64,000 bases of DNA from an uncultured Lachnospiraceae bacterium. Its GTDB lineage: Bacteria > Bacillota > Clostridia > Lachnospirales > Lachnospiraceae. The stretch spans positions 1 to 64,000 of the forward strand of contig CAMWJF010000018.1 in assembly GCA_947174505.1 (NCBI GenBank), read 5' to 3'. A program made the translations under genes and the position numbers. Below the pieces are notes generated by a model that saw only the letters and a program-made list of their open reading frames with translations, was not told the origin of the DNA and searched no databases. Each line of letters begins with the position of its first letter. The stretch's first letter is position 1. Shown here piece after piece: positions 23,658-33,400 of this stretch.

Positions 23658-24973
23658 TGAAAGCATTGCATAACAGGAAAATAATAGCCGCCGCCGTTCT
23701 GCTTTTTCTCCTGCTTGTTGCGGGCGGGCTGTACGATGCAGGCACAGGGCCCGTGGTGCTGGAATTTGGCATGTTTACCGGGAGTAACTGGAATGTGGCG
23801 AACGCTAACAGCTTTTTGATTATTGACGAGGCGATCGCCCGTTTTGAGGCGGCGCATCCGGGGGTAAAGGTGCACTATTACAGCGGCGTTCCCAGGGAGG
23901 AGTACTCGGAGTGGCTTTCCAGAAAGATTCTGGCCGGGGAGGAACCGGACGTCTTTATGGTGCTGGGGAGCGATTTTGACCAGTTTTCTTCCATTGGCAT
24001 TATGAAAAATCTGGATGAACTGATCGGGCAGGATGCGGATTTTGACGCGGAAAAGTATTTCCAGAGCGCCCTGAATACGGGGAAGTACGGGGATGCCCAG
24101 TATGCCCTGCCCTACGAGACGGTGCCCACCTTAATGTTCGTGAACCAGACGCTGCTGACCAAGGAGGGCATTGAGATCCCGGATGCCGACTGGAACTGGG
24201 ACGAGATGTACGACATTTGCCGGCGGGTGACCAGGGATCTGGACGGAGACGGCATTCTGGATCAGTTCGGGATCTGTAATTATGACTGGCTGGACGCGGT
24301 CTACTCTAACGGCGGCGAGATCTTTCAGGCTGACGGAAAAACCTGTTATCTGGCGGAGGACAGCGTGGTAGAGGCGGTGAAGTACATCCGCCAGCTGAAT
24401 GAGCTGTATCAGGGACAGAAGGTGGCGCAGGACGATTTCAACGGCGGCAACGTGGCGTTCATGCCGCTGACCTTCGCGGAATACCGTACCTACAAGACGT
24501 ATCCTTATAAGATCAAGCGGTACGCCAATTTCAAGTGGGACTGCATTACCATGCCGGCGGGAAAGGCAGGCGGCAATGTGTCTCAGGTGGATACCCTTCT
24601 TATGGGGATCAGCGCCAACACCCGAAAGGAGGAGCTGGCGTGGGAGTTCTTAAAGCTCCTCACCTACGACGAGGAGATCCAGACCCAGATCTTTTCCCAT
24701 TCACAGGGCGCTTCGGTGCTGCGGGCGGTGACACAGTCGGCGGAGATGGAGGCCATTGTGCAGGCGGAGATGGAGGAGGGGGAGACGGTGATCAGCGGGA
24801 AACTTCTGGGAAAGGTAATCGAGGAGGGCTACACCGCGCCCCAGTTTAAAAAGTACGAGCAGGCGCTGGCGCTCTCCGACAGCGAGATCGGGGAAATTCT
24901 GGAAAACGACAAGACAATAGACAGCAATATGAAGATTTTGCAGCGGACGATAAACAGCTACTTACAGCAGTAG
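23657..24973 (+). CDS. Family 1 extracellular solute-binding protein without cognate permease
   Basis: 438 residues from the ATG at 23657, which overlaps the stop of the response regulator (TGATG). Residues 8-24 are hydrophobic, but there is no lipobox cysteine, so the protein is either secreted or held by an uncleaved anchor. The rest is an SBP_bac_1 fold: FEAAHPGVKVHYY, PDVFMVLGSDF, YALPYETVPTLMFVN and YDEEIQTQIF. No permease or ATPase for this family is encoded here. Its coupling to the kinase/regulator pair suggests a sensing role or a shared transporter. Confidence 0.82.
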   Translation: MKALHNRKIIAAAVLLFLLLVAGGLYDAGTGPVVLEFGMFTGSNWNVANANSFLIIDEAIARFEAAHPGVKVHYYSGVPREEYSEWLSRKILAGEEPDVFMVLGSDFDQFSSIGIMKNLDELIGQDADFDAEKYFQSALNTGKYGDAQYALPYETVPTLMFVNQTLLTKEGIEIPDADWNWDEMYDICRRVTRDLDGDGILDQFGICNYDWLDAVYSNGGEIFQADGKTCYLAEDSVVEAVKYIRQLNELYQGQKVAQDDFNGGNVAFMPLTFAEYRTYKTYPYKIKRYANFKWDCITMPAGKAGGNVSQVDTLLMGISANTRKEELAWEFLKLLTYDEEIQTQIFSHSQGASVLRAVTQSAEMEAIVQAEMEEGETVISGKLLGKVIEEGYTAPQFKKYEQALALSDSEIGEILENDKTIDSNMKILQRTINSYLQQ

Positions 24974-25049
24974 GGTTTGCACGCAGGGCGAGAATGTGGT
25001 AAGATCAATATGATCAGATCAAAACTTAGGTGAGGAGAATCGGAATCAT

Positions 25050-26693
25050 ATGAAAGCGTGCAAAAGAAAAATCGGAAAGTGCTGGAAGGGTTTTGCGGCC
25101 CTTCTGATGTTGACCGCATCAGTCATTATCTGCGGGAACCGTGTGCAGGCGGCAGGCCGCCCCGTGTCTATCAGTTCCTGTCAGATCGCGGGAGGGAATG
25201 TGAACTGTACGCTGACGGCGGCGAGCGTCCCGTCAGGCGACGACGGCAAATATTACATTTATGCGGACGAGGTCTTTCAGGACGGCCCTGTGGGAACGGT
25301 GGTGGCCACCGTGGATGCGGGAACTTCCGTGACGGCATCTTTTCCTCTGAATTATAATACGGCGGAATCCAACTTAAGCCGGAAGTTTCTGGTGGCGGTG
25401 AAGCGGGGCGGCCAGATGGTCCAGGTCAGTGACGAGCATTATATCACGAACCCGGAAGCTGTGGCGGCATTTACCTCAGGACGCATGAACCGGGGGATCA
25501 AGGGCATTCTGCCGGAGGTTTCCGCGATTGCCAGCGGGGAGCTTAAGGATCTCGGCGTGCAGCAGGTGGTCTACAATATCTATCTGGATGAGATCTGCGC
25601 CGCGCCCGGGGATGCGGGGACGATTTCCTTTGATTATAACGGACAGACCTACTATTTCAGCCATGGCAGGATCGACCACTATGATCAGATGATCAAAGGC
25701 TTTAACGGTCAGGGCATGCAGGTGACCATGGTGCTCCTGAACAGGGGAGGCACGGCAGGATCGCAGGATCTGGTGCATCCGCTGGCGAGCGGCGCGGAGT
25801 GTCCCAGCTATGCTCTGAATGTGGCGGAGAGCGGCGGTGTGAACCACCTGAAAGCGGTGTGCGCTTTTCTGGGACAGCGCTATTCCGGGAGGACAGGCAA
25901 CGGACAGATCGACAACTGGATCCTTGGCAATGAGGTCAACGCCAGAACCTCCTGGTGGTACATGAATTCCTCCTCGCTGGATGTGAACGTGAGCGCCTAT
26001 GTGAAGGCTTTCCGCATTTTCTACAATGAGCTGAAGGGCATGAACGCAAACGTATGGGTTTACAATTCCATCGACCAGGAATGGGGACGCAAGTCCAATC
26101 CCGGCAGTTTTCTGGCGAAGGATTATCTGGATCAGTTTAACTATTATATCAACCGCGAGGGAAATATCGACTGGGGACTTTCCTATCACCCGTACAACTC
26201 GCCCCTCTATGACCCTTACGCGTGGAACGGTCCGGCGGTGTGGGTGAAGCAGAGTGTTTCCACCCCCTATATCACCATGCAGAATATTGACGTGCTGATT
26301 GATTATATGCACCAGTCCAAGTTTTTAAATCCGGCAGGGCAGGTGCGAAGCATTTCGCTGGCGGAGATCGGTTATACTTCCTATTTCGGGAATGAGAAGC
26401 AGGAGGCGTCGGTGGCTTACGGCTATCTGAAAGCGGCTTCCCTGCCGGATGTGGACGCGTTCATGCTCTTCCGGTTTAAGGACGACGCGCACGAGATGGA
26501 GAGCAAGCTGAATCTGGGCCTCACAAATCTGGATGGCAGCCATAAGCCTGCCTACGATATTTACAGACAGTTGGGTACGGCCAGTGAGGGAGCCGCCAAG
26601 GCGCGGGCTTCCGAGATTATCGGCATGGATATCGACCAGATGATCAGTCAGAACATTGTCTGGACCAGAGGCGGAGACGGCGTGGTGCAGTAA
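25050..26693 (+). CDS. Secreted DUF5722 protein, glycosidase-like
   Basis: 547 residues with a signal peptide (residues 1-34, ending VQAAG). An N-terminal beta-rich region is followed by a TIM-barrel-like DUF5722 domain from about residue 130. NWILGNEVNA and ISLAEIGYTS resemble the acid/base and nucleophile strands of clan A glycoside hydrolases, each ending with a glutamate, and WGLSYHPYNSPLY fits a substrate-facing loop. No activity is established for this family that I can cite. It sits 76 bp after the solute-binding protein gene, so it probably acts on the glycan that the sensing system monitors. Confidence 0.75.
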   Translation: MKACKRKIGKCWKGFAALLMLTASVIICGNRVQAAGRPVSISSCQIAGGNVNCTLTAASVPSGDDGKYYIYADEVFQDGPVGTVVATVDAGTSVTASFPLNYNTAESNLSRKFLVAVKRGGQMVQVSDEHYITNPEAVAAFTSGRMNRGIKGILPEVSAIASGELKDLGVQQVVYNIYLDEICAAPGDAGTISFDYNGQTYYFSHGRIDHYDQMIKGFNGQGMQVTMVLLNRGGTAGSQDLVHPLASGAECPSYALNVAESGGVNHLKAVCAFLGQRYSGRTGNGQIDNWILGNEVNARTSWWYMNSSSLDVNVSAYVKAFRIFYNELKGMNANVWVYNSIDQEWGRKSNPGSFLAKDYLDQFNYYINREGNIDWGLSYHPYNSPLYDPYAWNGPAVWVKQSVSTPYITMQNIDVLIDYMHQSKFLNPAGQVRSISLAEIGYTSYFGNEKQEASVAYGYLKAASLPDVDAFMLFRFKDDAHEMESKLNLGLTNLDGSHKPAYDIYRQLGTASEGAAKARASEIIGMDIDQMISQNIVWTRGGDGVVQ

Positions 26694-26865
26694 AATGTAT
26701 TTAGTATTGATGTTTCGGAACTTGAATTTTAAACGCGAAGGAGCTGCACACGAATGTATTTCGTGTACAGCTCCATTTTTTCCATAGGAAATTGCGACAG
26801 TGTAAACCATTCTCAGAGTTTGCCGCAGGCATACTCTTAATGTTCGCTGCTGAGCGACGATTTTT

Positions 26866-27066
26866 TTAGATATCCAGCTCAGGCGGGACGTCCAGTTCAT
26901 GGGGAACGGGCGACCCGTTTTTCTTTCTCTGGCGCACGCACTCTGTCAGCAGATACTCTATCTGACCATTCACTGATCGGAAATCATCCTCGGCCCAGGC
27001 AGCAATGGCGTTGTAGAGCTTGGCGGACAGACGGAGCGGCACCTGTTTCTTGCCGTTATCCGCCAT
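26866..27066 (-). CDS. Ribbon-helix-helix (Arc-like) small protein
   Basis: 66 residues. The N-terminal half has the Arc/MetJ pattern: a basic strand [21 protein letters not shown], then helix [18 protein letters not shown]. The tail is Pro- and Asp-rich. Its ATG touches the TAG stop of the SPFH gene, so it is translationally coupled to it. It might autoregulate the pair. The alternative is a structural use of the RHH fold for membrane-associated dimerisation. Confidence 0.75.
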   Translation of the reverse strand: MADNGKKQVPLRLSAKLYNAIAAWAEDDFRSVNGQIEYLLTECVRQRKKNGSPVPHELDVPPELDI

Positions 27067-28104
27067 CTAGTAGAGGCTTCCGGAGTTGACAACGGGCTGG
27101 GCGTCCCGGTTGCTGCACAGCACCACCAGAAGATTGGATACCATGGCGGCCTTTCGCTCTTCATCCAGTTCCACGATCTCCTTTTCGGAGAGGCGGCTAA
27201 GCGCCATCTCCACCATGCCGACCGCGCCGTCCACGATCATCTTGCGGGCGTCGATGACTGCCGACGCCTGCTGTCTCTGCAGCATGGCCGCGGCGATTTC
27301 GGGCGCGTAAGCCAGATAGGTGATCCGCGCCTCAACGATCTCCAGCCCGGCCTGTTCCACCTTGCTCTGGATTTCCCCGCGGATCCTCTGTGCGACCACC
27401 TCACTGGAGCCGCGAAGCGATCCTTCATCCGCCAGTCCGTCCCCGGTCGTGTCCACGTTTTCCGCCACATCATATGGGTAGAGTCGTACAATGTTCCGAA
27501 GTGCGCTGTCGCACTGGAGGGACAGGTACTCTTTGTAGTTATCCACGTTGAATACCGCCTTTGCGGTGTCTGTCACACGCCACATCACGGCGATGGCGAT
27601 CTCAATGGGATTGCCTAGACAGTCGTTGATTTTCTGGCGGCTGTTGTTCAGTGTCATAATCTTTAAGGAAATCTTTTTGCTGGCGCCGGCCGGAATGTTC
27701 TGGCCGCCTGTGGACAGCGTGAGAAGATTGCGGGGGGACGAGCCGTCCACGTCGCCGCTCTGCTTCAGCTTCGTCTCCGCAGCGGGATTGAGTGCGCTGC
27801 AGAAGGGATTCACCCAGTAAAATCCCTCCTCCTTCAAGGTGCCGATGTACTTGCCGAACAGGGTCAGCACCACGGCCTCCTGCGGTCTTAATACCGTAAG
27901 GCCGCAAAACAGAATCCAGCCAAGAACCACATAGACAAGCCCTACCACAAAGAGGGCGATTCCCGCGGGACTCTGTGGGCCGCTTTCGCTCAGCCCTGTG
28001 ATGCCGCCCGCGATCATCGCCGCGATTGCCGCCAGATAGAGAAACAGCAGCAGGAGCAGCATTGTCATGCCGTTTTTGCTTTTGTTTAATACTTTTTCTT
28101 CCAT
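27067..28104 (-). CDS. SPFH/Band 7 (stomatin-like) membrane protein
   Basis: 345 residues from the ATG at 28104 (AAGGA about 7 nt upstream; the longer frame to 28179 lacks a start signal). Two hydrophobic helices at residues about 14-75 anchor the protein. The Band 7 domain follows: [29 protein letters not shown], then [22 protein letters not shown] and the helical [28 protein letters not shown] coiled coil ends the protein. Members scaffold membrane microdomains or shield membranes against stress. The coupled RHH gene is the only partner. Confidence 0.88.
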   Translation of the reverse strand: MEEKVLNKSKNGMTMLLLLLFLYLAAIAAMIAGGITGLSESGPQSPAGIALFVVGLVYVVLGWILFCGLTVLRPQEAVVLTLFGKYIGTLKEEGFYWVNPFCSALNPAAETKLKQSGDVDGSSPRNLLTLSTGGQNIPAGASKKISLKIMTLNNSRQKINDCLGNPIEIAIAVMWRVTDTAKAVFNVDNYKEYLSLQCDSALRNIVRLYPYDVAENVDTTGDGLADEGSLRGSSEVVAQRIRGEIQSKVEQAGLEIVEARITYLAYAPEIAAAMLQRQQASAVIDARKMIVDGAVGMVEMALSRLSEKEIVELDEERKAAMVSNLLVVLCSNRDAQPVVNSGSLY

Positions 28105-28169
28105 AACTGTGTCCTTTCTTTTGCTGTAGTTTTTTCTGCTTTTGGATATTGGGTTGTTTTGATACTTGT

Positions 28170-28198
28170 ATGATATCATAATGATATCAAAATGTCAA
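28170..28198 (-). promoter_or_regulatory. Promoter of the SPFH-RHH operon
   Basis: On the minus strand, TTGACA (28193-28198) and TATCAT (28170-28175) are 17 bp apart. The spacer contains a near-palindrome around GATATCA repeats (28171-28189), which could bind a regulator such as the RHH protein. Confidence 0.65.
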
Positions 28199-28340
28199 AC
28201 AGAATTATTACATAAGAAATTGCGTCAGCATAAAAGTCTGTTGTATGTTATACTAAGCTAATAAACAGCGTGCAGACGGATGAAAAATTGATTTTCGGCG
28301 CGCGTCACGGCAGGAAGCTGCTCTGATAGGGAGGTTTGGA

Positions 28341-29810
28341 TTGAGACAGAAGGTTTTGTTAATCGTGCCGCATCAGGATGATGAACTGTTCGTGGGCGGG
28401 GGACTTTTTAGGACACTTGCAAGATGCGGTGACTACGAGGCTTATGTGGTTTACATGACCAACGGTGATTTCTTTCCTTATGAGGCACAGGTGCGTCTGA
28501 GGGAGGCACAGCGCGTTTTAAATGGATTCTGTGCAGTAGAGGAAAGCCATATTTTTTTCCTGGGTTACGGGGACGGCTGGAAAGGCGGCGTCCATCTCTA
28601 TCATCAGGATGGAGAGGAGCCTCTTGTCTCGATGGCGGGGAGAACGGAGACCTATGGTCTGGAAGAACACGGGGATTACCGTTATACGAGATCGGGCAGA
28701 CACAGTGCGTACCGTAGGGCGGACTGGAAACGGGATTTAAAGGATGTGATTGCCGAGGTGCGGGCGGAGATTCTGCTTGTGGTGGATTTTGACAAGCACG
28801 CAGACCACAGGGCGGCGTCCCTTCTTGCGGAGGAATGTCTGGGAGAGATTTTCCGGGAGAATGTCTCCTACCGGCCTCTTGTGTTAAAACGCTTCGGCTA
28901 CGATGGCGTGTGGAAGGGAAAGGCGGATTTTTTTGAGCTGCCGAGGCGTGGCACTGTGCTTGCAGGGCTTTCACAGACACCTTATACGCCGGAGGAAGAG
29001 CTGAGGTTTGCCATGCCAGAGGACTGTGCGACACCCTGCCTTTCGAAAAACGCCTTCTATCGGGCGCTGCGTTGTCATCGGACCCAGGAGGCGTGGCAGA
29101 AGGCTGACGAGATCATCAATATTGACGAGGTGTTTTTTCGGAGAAATACGGACAATCTGCTGTACGGTGCGGCCCTTTCCGCTTCCTCCGGGAAGCCGGA
29201 ATATCTCAGGGATTTTAAGCTGTATGACTGCGGTGATGTGACGGCAAGGGAGACTGCCCTGAAAGAATGCGGCTGGAAGCCGGAAGAAGGGGATACGGAG
29301 AAAAAGGTGTGGATTCGGTTTGAGAGACCGCAGACGGTCGGCCGGATCGCCGTGTATGCGCTGGGAAACAGCGGGACGGACAGGTTGAATGTCGTTTTTT
29401 CCTTCGATACGGATGGGGAGCCAGTCAGTATGGAGATCAGGCCGGACGGGAAAAGAAACCTCTGCACGTTTGCGCCCCGGGAAGGCGTGCGTGAGATGAC
29501 GCTTCACATGGAGGCGTGGGAGGGTGTTTCCTGGGGCATTACAGAGCTTGAGATTCTGCCGCCGGAGGAGAAAGGGATGCCTGAGGCGTTGGGAGGTCTG
29601 CTTTTTCAGGAAGACCGTTTAAAGGTAACCGGACTGGTCAAAATACAGATGAAAATGGAAAAGGCTGTTTTGGCTTTCAGGAGAAGGATTTCCCGCTGGC
29701 TGCCGAACCATTATACGCTGCGGAGGCATTACCCGGAAATCGCAGAGAGGGAACAGGTGCCGTTTCGGTACAGGGTGTTGTATATTTTGGAACGGTTTCG
29801 GGAGAAGTGA
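28341..29810 (+). CDS. PIG-L family deacetylase with C-terminal discoidin-like domain
   Basis: 489 residues, starting at a TTG with GGGAGG 8 nt upstream. Residues 1-230 are a zinc-dependent LmbE/PIG-L deacetylase: the metal-binding PHQDDELF (His and Asp ligands) and the distant HADHRA motif. Such enzymes remove acetyl groups from GlcNAc-containing lipids, antibiotics or thiols. Residues 290-410 look like an F5/8-type-C (discoidin) beta-sandwich (VGRIAVYALGNSG, WEGVSWGITELEIL), and a basic C-terminal tail follows. No signal peptide is visible, so it is cytoplasmic. An extended -10 box (TGTTATACT at 28246-28254) lies upstream. Confidence 0.85.
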   Translation: MRQKVLLIVPHQDDELFVGGGLFRTLARCGDYEAYVVYMTNGDFFPYEAQVRLREAQRVLNGFCAVEESHIFFLGYGDGWKGGVHLYHQDGEEPLVSMAGRTETYGLEEHGDYRYTRSGRHSAYRRADWKRDLKDVIAEVRAEILLVVDFDKHADHRAASLLAEECLGEIFRENVSYRPLVLKRFGYDGVWKGKADFFELPRRGTVLAGLSQTPYTPEEELRFAMPEDCATPCLSKNAFYRALRCHRTQEAWQKADEIINIDEVFFRRNTDNLLYGAALSASSGKPEYLRDFKLYDCGDVTARETALKECGWKPEEGDTEKKVWIRFERPQTVGRIAVYALGNSGTDRLNVVFSFDTDGEPVSMEIRPDGKRNLCTFAPREGVREMTLHMEAWEGVSWGITELEILPPEEKGMPEALGGLLFQEDRLKVTGLVKIQMKMEKAVLAFRRRISRWLPNHYTLRRHYPEIAEREQVPFRYRVLYILERFREK

Positions 29811-29838
29811 AAAATGGCAACAAATTTCTGAAAAATTT

Positions 29839-29859
29839 GAGGAAAAGTGTTCCTCTTTT
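29839..29859 (+). terminator. Short intrinsic terminator after the PIG-L gene
   Basis: GAGGAA (29839-29844), a 5-nt loop and TTCCTC (29850-29855) are followed by TTTT. It separates the deacetylase from the giant gene. Confidence 0.55.
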
Positions 29860-29979
29860 GGCAATTGTCAGGTAAAATAGAGTATATTGCGGGGGATTGT
29901 TAGTATTGCTTGAATTTTCAGTCAACAGTTACATACCAGGGGGACGCGCAAAATACGATATAATGTCAGGAGGGAGCAA

Positions 29980-30354
29980 ATGAAAGCGAAAACAAAAAGA
30001 GTGCTTGCAGCGGTGCTTGCGGCGGTTATGATACTGTCCAGTGTACCGTATGGCGATGGAGTGCTGGTGGCCAACGCCTCGAATGTAAGTGACAGTCTGG
30101 AAACGGACAAGGAAGTCCCGGAAGAAGAGAAGGTTTCGGAAGATGGGAATGAAGAGAAAACGGATGATGGAAATGACGAAGTCACGGAGACACCCAGTGA
30201 CGGGGATGTGATGGGTGACGAAGTGCCTGGTGACGGAAATACTGAGGATGGTGACGTACCTGACAACGGGAACGCAGTAGGCGGAGAAACACCTGACGAC
30301 GAGATTACAGACGGTGGAGAAATGACCGGGGGGGGGGCAGAAACCCGAGGATAA
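29980..30354 (+). CDS. N-terminal piece of a giant secreted GH43 protein, frame-shifted at a G10 run
   Basis: 124 codons beginning with AGGAGG 7-8 nt before the ATG and a clear signal peptide (residues 1-34, KAKTKRVLAAVLAAVMILSS then ANAS). An acidic Asp/Glu/Gly-rich stretch with repeated DGN/DGE motifs follows. The frame ends at a TAA (30352-30354) just after ten consecutive G residues. If one G is removed, the frame continues as GGGQKPEDNEPEEGG straight into the large downstream frame. So this is the start of one gene, not a separate protein. It could be a phase-off allele, a recent mutation or a sequencing error. Confidence 0.8.
   Translation: MKAKTKRVLAAVLAAVMILSSVPYGDGVLVANASNVSDSLETDKEVPEEEKVSEDGNEEKTDDGNDEVTETPSDGDVMGDEVPGDGNTEDGDVPDNGNAVGGETPDDEITDGGEMTGGGAETRG
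30328..30337 (+). repeat. Poly-G tract of ten bases causing a frameshift
   Basis: Ten consecutive G residues follow ACC in codon 117 of the giant gene. Nine (or twelve) G residues would keep the signal peptide in frame with the 3,016-codon body. Homopolymeric G runs in this position are classical slipped-strand sites. Confidence 0.9.
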
Positions 30355-30409
30355 TGAGCCGGAAGAGGGAGGCTCCACAGAGGAATGTCAGCATGCTGAA
30401 TGGAGCTAT

Positions 30410-33400
30410 GTGTCATGTCAGGATGGCACACACGAGGTAATCTGTACAGAGTGCAGCACTGTTTTGAGAGTGGAGGACTGCACCTATGAGGAGACTGTCT
30501 CCAGCAATACAACGGAAACGGTCAGCATATGTACATACTGTGGATATATTTTGGAGGAGGATGAGGAGCGGGAAGCACTTGTCCCGGCGTTAAGGGTTAC
30601 GCCGAGATCCTCTGAACATAAGAGAATCGCCTACTTCTCCTTTGATGATGAGACGGACGGTTTCATGGGAGCAGGCGCGAAGGCGGAGAAAAACGGAGAT
30701 TCTGGCCTGACTGCTGCCGGATGGCGTGGAAAAGCGTTGCAGCTTTCGGGGAATCAGTATCTGAATGTGACGAAGGAAGACGGGACGAGCCTTCTGACCG
30801 GGTTGGAAGGGATTACCGTTTCCTACTATAGTAAATGTAAAGCGGATGGCAATCAGGGATGGAGCTTTTATGCGGCTCCGAGCACGGCGGCGCCAGTATG
30901 GGGCAGCAACGAAAATTATCTGGGTATTCTGGACACTAAAAATGCGGTGAGTTCAGAAAGCTATATAGGGCTTAGGAGTAACAACACATCCGCCAGTGCA
31001 AAAACAGAGGGACTGGCAAATGAGTGGCGTCATGTAGCAGTGACTTATGACAGTCAGGGTACACGGATTTATATTGACGGAAAATTAAAAGTAAGCGGAT
31101 CAAATAAGGAAAATGCCAGCATAGCGACAATGCTTGGCACATCCAGTATCATACAGATCGGAAAGGCACAGTGGGGCAGCGGTGAGTACTACCAGGGTCT
31201 GATTGATGAGTTTACCATCTACGACTTTGTCATGACGGAAACGGAAGTGAATGAACTGTATGAGGGTTCCTTTGAGGATAATGTGGAAGTATCGGATCCT
31301 AAGATGCTGGCGCATTATACCTTCAGTGATATAAAAACGGCTAACGGCATCGCGGACGGCACGGCAGTGCCCGCGAATGCGACAGTGCCGAATACGTCGG
31401 CGGACACACAGGGCGAAAATTATGACGCACAGATCATAAACAGCGGCGCACAGCTTTATGAGGAGGACAGCAGTCTGCTTCTTCCCGGTGGCGCGGCAAG
31501 TGCGAATCCCGCCTATGTGAAACTTCCGAACGGGATGTTTTTGGATGAAAACGGCAGGATGCGGGATGTCCTGACGGTTAACATATGGATGAAGAATATT
31601 TCGGAGAGTGGTGACTGGACAGGTTTTTATGTGGGTACCGATCCGACGAAAAATACAGGCGGTGTGATGCCACTGAACTATCTGCTTCTGAATCCGAGAA
31701 AGGGCAATAAGTTTAAGGCGACGCTGACCTGCAACGATCAGGCGACCGGACAGCCGTACAACGGGGAGCAGACGCTCACGGAAGGCCAGACTACGGGAGC
31801 ATGGCAGATGTATACGGTGGTTGTCGGTCCCAGTGTGATGACGGCCTATCTGGATGGACAGCAGGTCGGCAGACGGATGCACAGCATGAAGATGTCCGAG
31901 TGGACAGCAGACGGGTCGACTGCTGTGCCGGATATTTTGGCATCCATCGGTGCGGGCGGATATGTGAACGATGGCAGATGGAACGGCGCAGTCAAAGAGT
32001 GTTCTATTTATAATTACCAGCTGACGGCGGAGCAGATCGACCAGCTCTATCAGGACGGACAGGAGAAGGAGGAAGTGGCCAATCCCATGATGCTGGCACA
32101 CTATACCTTTGACGATATCGCTTCTTACGCAGGAAACGCTTCTCTGGTGGATAAGGGCAAGGTGACCGACGGTGCCATTGTGCCCAACACATCGGAAGCC
32201 ACAAAGGATAAAAATTATCATGCCGTTGTACATGGAAACGGGGGAACTCTGCGCGCTGGCGGCATCGGTCTGGAGCTGCCCGGCGGCGAAGCTTCCAAGG
32301 ACTCCGCCTATGTGGAGCTTCCATCGGAGATGTTTACGGATAGTAACGGTAGGATGCGCAACACGTTGTCTGTCAATATCTGGATGCAGAATATTTCGGG
32401 ACAGGGAGACTGGACAGGATTTTACGTGGGTACCGACCCAGAGAAAAATACGGCGAATACAGGCAGGCCGTTAAACTATCTGCTTGTCAATCCGAGGAAA
32501 AATGACAAGTTTAAGGTAGCGATGACCTACAATCAGACAGTGACCGGTGACCCGTATAACAAAGAGAATCTGAACCAGAACGGCACCACGGATGACTGGT
32601 GGCAGATGTATACCATTGTTGTGAACGGTACGGATCTTACCACCTATCTGGACGGAAAAAAACTGGGGACAGTGAAACATAGCATGAAGATGTCTGAGTG
32701 GACGGCTGATGGTACGGATGCCGTGCCGGATATCCTTTCCTACATCGGTAAGGGCGGGTATGTCAGCGATAAGAGATGGAACGGTGCGGTGAAGGAATGC
32801 TCCATCTACAACTATGAGCTGACACAGGAAGAGATTATCAGACTATATGATGATGTTCATGCCCCGGAGGAGAGTGCGGCGGCGCTTGTGACGGCCACAA
32901 GTGTGTCAACGGATTTCCTGAGTGCGGGCAGCAGTGCCGACATTTATTTTGGGGATTCCTATGAACTGCCGGCGAAGACGACGGTGACGCTGTCTGATGG
33001 AAGTTCCAATGCGGCCTATGTTACCTGGTATAATGAGAAGGGTGAGAAGGTGACGGATACTTCCGTGCTGGAGCCGGGCACTTATAACCTGACGGGAAAG
33101 GTGGAAAATTATTTTCCCGCGCCCTTTATCGAGGAGCGCGCAGATCCGCAGGTCTATTATGATGAACCGGGCGGGAAGTATTATTTTACGTCATCTTGGC
33201 CGGCGTATGGTTCTAAAGAGAAGGGTTACGATAAGATTGTAATTCGTCAGGCGGACAGTCTCTTAGGGTTGGTGGATGCTGAGGAACATATTATCTGGAC
33301 GGCACCGGGAGATAAGTACGCAGGCAGATATCATATCTGGGCGCCGGAGCTGCACCATATCGGCTCGAAGTGGTACTGCTATTTTGCGGGCACCCTGAGC

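Noticed and set aside
30410-30640. Independent start for the giant protein at GTG 30410
   Set aside because: There is no ribosome binding site and no signal peptide, and the sequence just upstream in this frame continues the acidic linker of the N-terminal piece.
31100-32233. 377-codon minus-strand frame opposite the LamG modules
   Set aside because: It arises from the repeated codon pattern of LamG modules 1-3. It is His- and Ile-rich with no start signal.
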